Origin: SW10 sp965657795
Lineage (GTDB): Bacteria; Verrucomicrobiota; Verrucomicrobiia; Verrucomicrobiales; Akkermansiaceae
Assembly (NCBI GenBank): GCA_965657795.1
Contig: CBFHQJ010000001.1
Location: 124,001 to 188,000 of the forward strand
Length of the DNA stretch: 64,000 nucleotides
Reading direction: 5' to 3'
Of the stretch, positions 63,634 through 64,000 are shown one piece after another; position 1 is the stretch's first letter; each line of letters starts with the position of its first letter. The notes below the pieces were generated by a model that had not been told where the DNA came from, searched no databases, and saw only the letters and a list, made by a program, of their open reading frames with translations. The position numbers and the translations under genes were made by a program.

Positions 63634-63929
63634 TCCGCTGGGATTACGGTGTAACGGTGCGGAGCAGCCGGGAACTCTGGACCTGGAGAGGTCTCGCGCA
63701 GAGGCGCAGAGTCTCTTGGAGGTCGATGCCTTCGAGGGTAAAAGCGAGGCGCCAGTCACCAATGGCAGACGCTGTAAATTCTGAGGGTTGCTCGTTCTCG
63801 GTGGCTTGGTGGGGTGGCCCCGGGCTGAAGCACCCCAAGGGCATCTGATCAAAGCTCCGTAAACTTATCACTCCCGGGTTGGTGAGGATCTTGGGGAGAT
63901 GGTTTGTCGGACGGGGAGAAATTGTTTAA
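63634..63929. other. intergenic stretch without a convincing gene
   Basis: This 296-base gap holds a short minus-strand open frame (63644-63871) with no domain, no ribosome site and unusual composition, which I do not accept as a gene. It also holds GAGGTCTCGCGCAGAGGCGCAGAGTCT at about 63688-63714, similar to the widespread intergenic repeat motif CTCTGCGCCTCTGCG seen in many bacterial genomes; only one copy is noticed here. Confidence 0.45.
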
Positions 63930-64000
63930 ATGTTTTTTGTGATGTTTTTTTTGGGGTGGGGCATTTTGACGGGGCAAACTCTTGAGGAAGGCAAGGCTGA
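63930..64000 (+). CDS. start of a secreted protein (partial, runs off right edge)
   Basis: ATG 63930 opens 23 codons to the window edge: MFFVMFFLGWGILTGQTLEEGK, which reads as a signal peptide with cleavage near TGQ. GGGGAGAAA lies about ten bases upstream. The rest is outside the window, so the product cannot be named. Confidence 0.55.
   Translation, partial: MFFVMFFLGWGILTGQTLEEGKA

Noticed and set aside
63630..63647. GTAATCC-GCTG-GGATTAC hairpin at the end of the ThuA-like gene
   Set aside because: The stem is only seven pairs, weak in GC, and no T tract follows, so I do not call it a terminator.
63644..63871. 75-codon minus-strand open frame near the right edge
   Set aside because: It has no ribosome site or domain, and part of it is the CTCTGCGCCTCTGCG-type intergenic motif.
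1..64000. CRISPR arrays, insertion sequences, prophage and integrase genes
   Set aside because: No spaced direct repeats, transposase, integrase or phage-structural frames were seen; the only tandem repeat is the one inside secG.

Overview
The window looks like a chromosomal segment of a Verrucomicrobiota bacterium, probably order Verrucomicrobiales and probably aquatic. The pointers are the paired secreted protein families DUF1592/DUF1552 and DUF1549-DUF1553/DUF1501 with planctomycete-type cytochrome motifs, a PmoA-like (DUF6807) protein, a sialate-esterase-like protein, a formylglycine sulfatase, a ThuA-like protein, a lamin-tail/CotH protein and a PEP-CTERM remnant. A full lipid A/LPS pathway shows a Gram-negative envelope. 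Genus assignment is inference; no rRNA or tRNA gene is visible.

Layout. 1-4007 (minus strand): a TamB-like protein open at the left edge and a PmoA-like protein. 4107-5553: an ECF sigma factor overlapping a one-TM anti-sigma-like protein. 5660-11958: DUF1592, DUF1552 and sialate-esterase-like genes in a tight secreted block. 12013-20394: housekeeping genes (TraB-like, ispG, clpS, a DUF2017-like gene, a GT9 transferase, a CBM9-like protein, DUF1287, pheT). 20471-28237: a beta-barrel protein with a His-rich segment, a broken PEP-CTERM gene, a 1264-residue lamin-tail/CotH protein, a TolC-like lipoprotein and a frameshifted small gene. 28315-30645: nadC, birA and a GNAT with an N-terminal zinc-ribbon-like module. 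30884-35426: the DUF1549/DUF1553 and DUF1501 pair. 35523-43425: rnc, a CAP protein, panD, secG with a repeat tail, rhomboid, a class III aminotransferase, a frameshifted DUF4230-like gene and a PQQ-propeller protein.

43436-59319 is an LPS-core/lipid A island: kdsD, an MsbA-like exporter, four glycosyltransferases, a methyltransferase, UDP-glucose dehydrogenase, a probable UDP-glucuronate 4-epimerase, an LpxL-type acyltransferase and four kinase-fold genes of the Kdo/WaaP/WaaY type. One kinase carries a single amber codon, and one is fused to a glycoside-hydrolase-like domain. A plausible logic is that UGDH and the epimerase supply UDP-glucuronate and UDP-galacturonate, the transferases build the core, the kinases phosphorylate it, LpxL acylates lipid A and the MsbA-like protein flips it. 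59414-64000: a sulfatase, a doubly disrupted metalloprotease gene, a ThuA-like protein and the start of another secreted protein.

Two window-wide patterns stand out. Five genes are broken by one or two small lesions, three of them at homopolymers; this is either real decay or recoding, or residual assembly error. Five of the ten convergent gene pairs overlap by exactly four bases at their stop codons, leaving no room for a terminator. The strongest candidate for something undescribed is the kinase/glycoside-hydrolase-like fusion at 54624-56780 with its kinase-rich setting.
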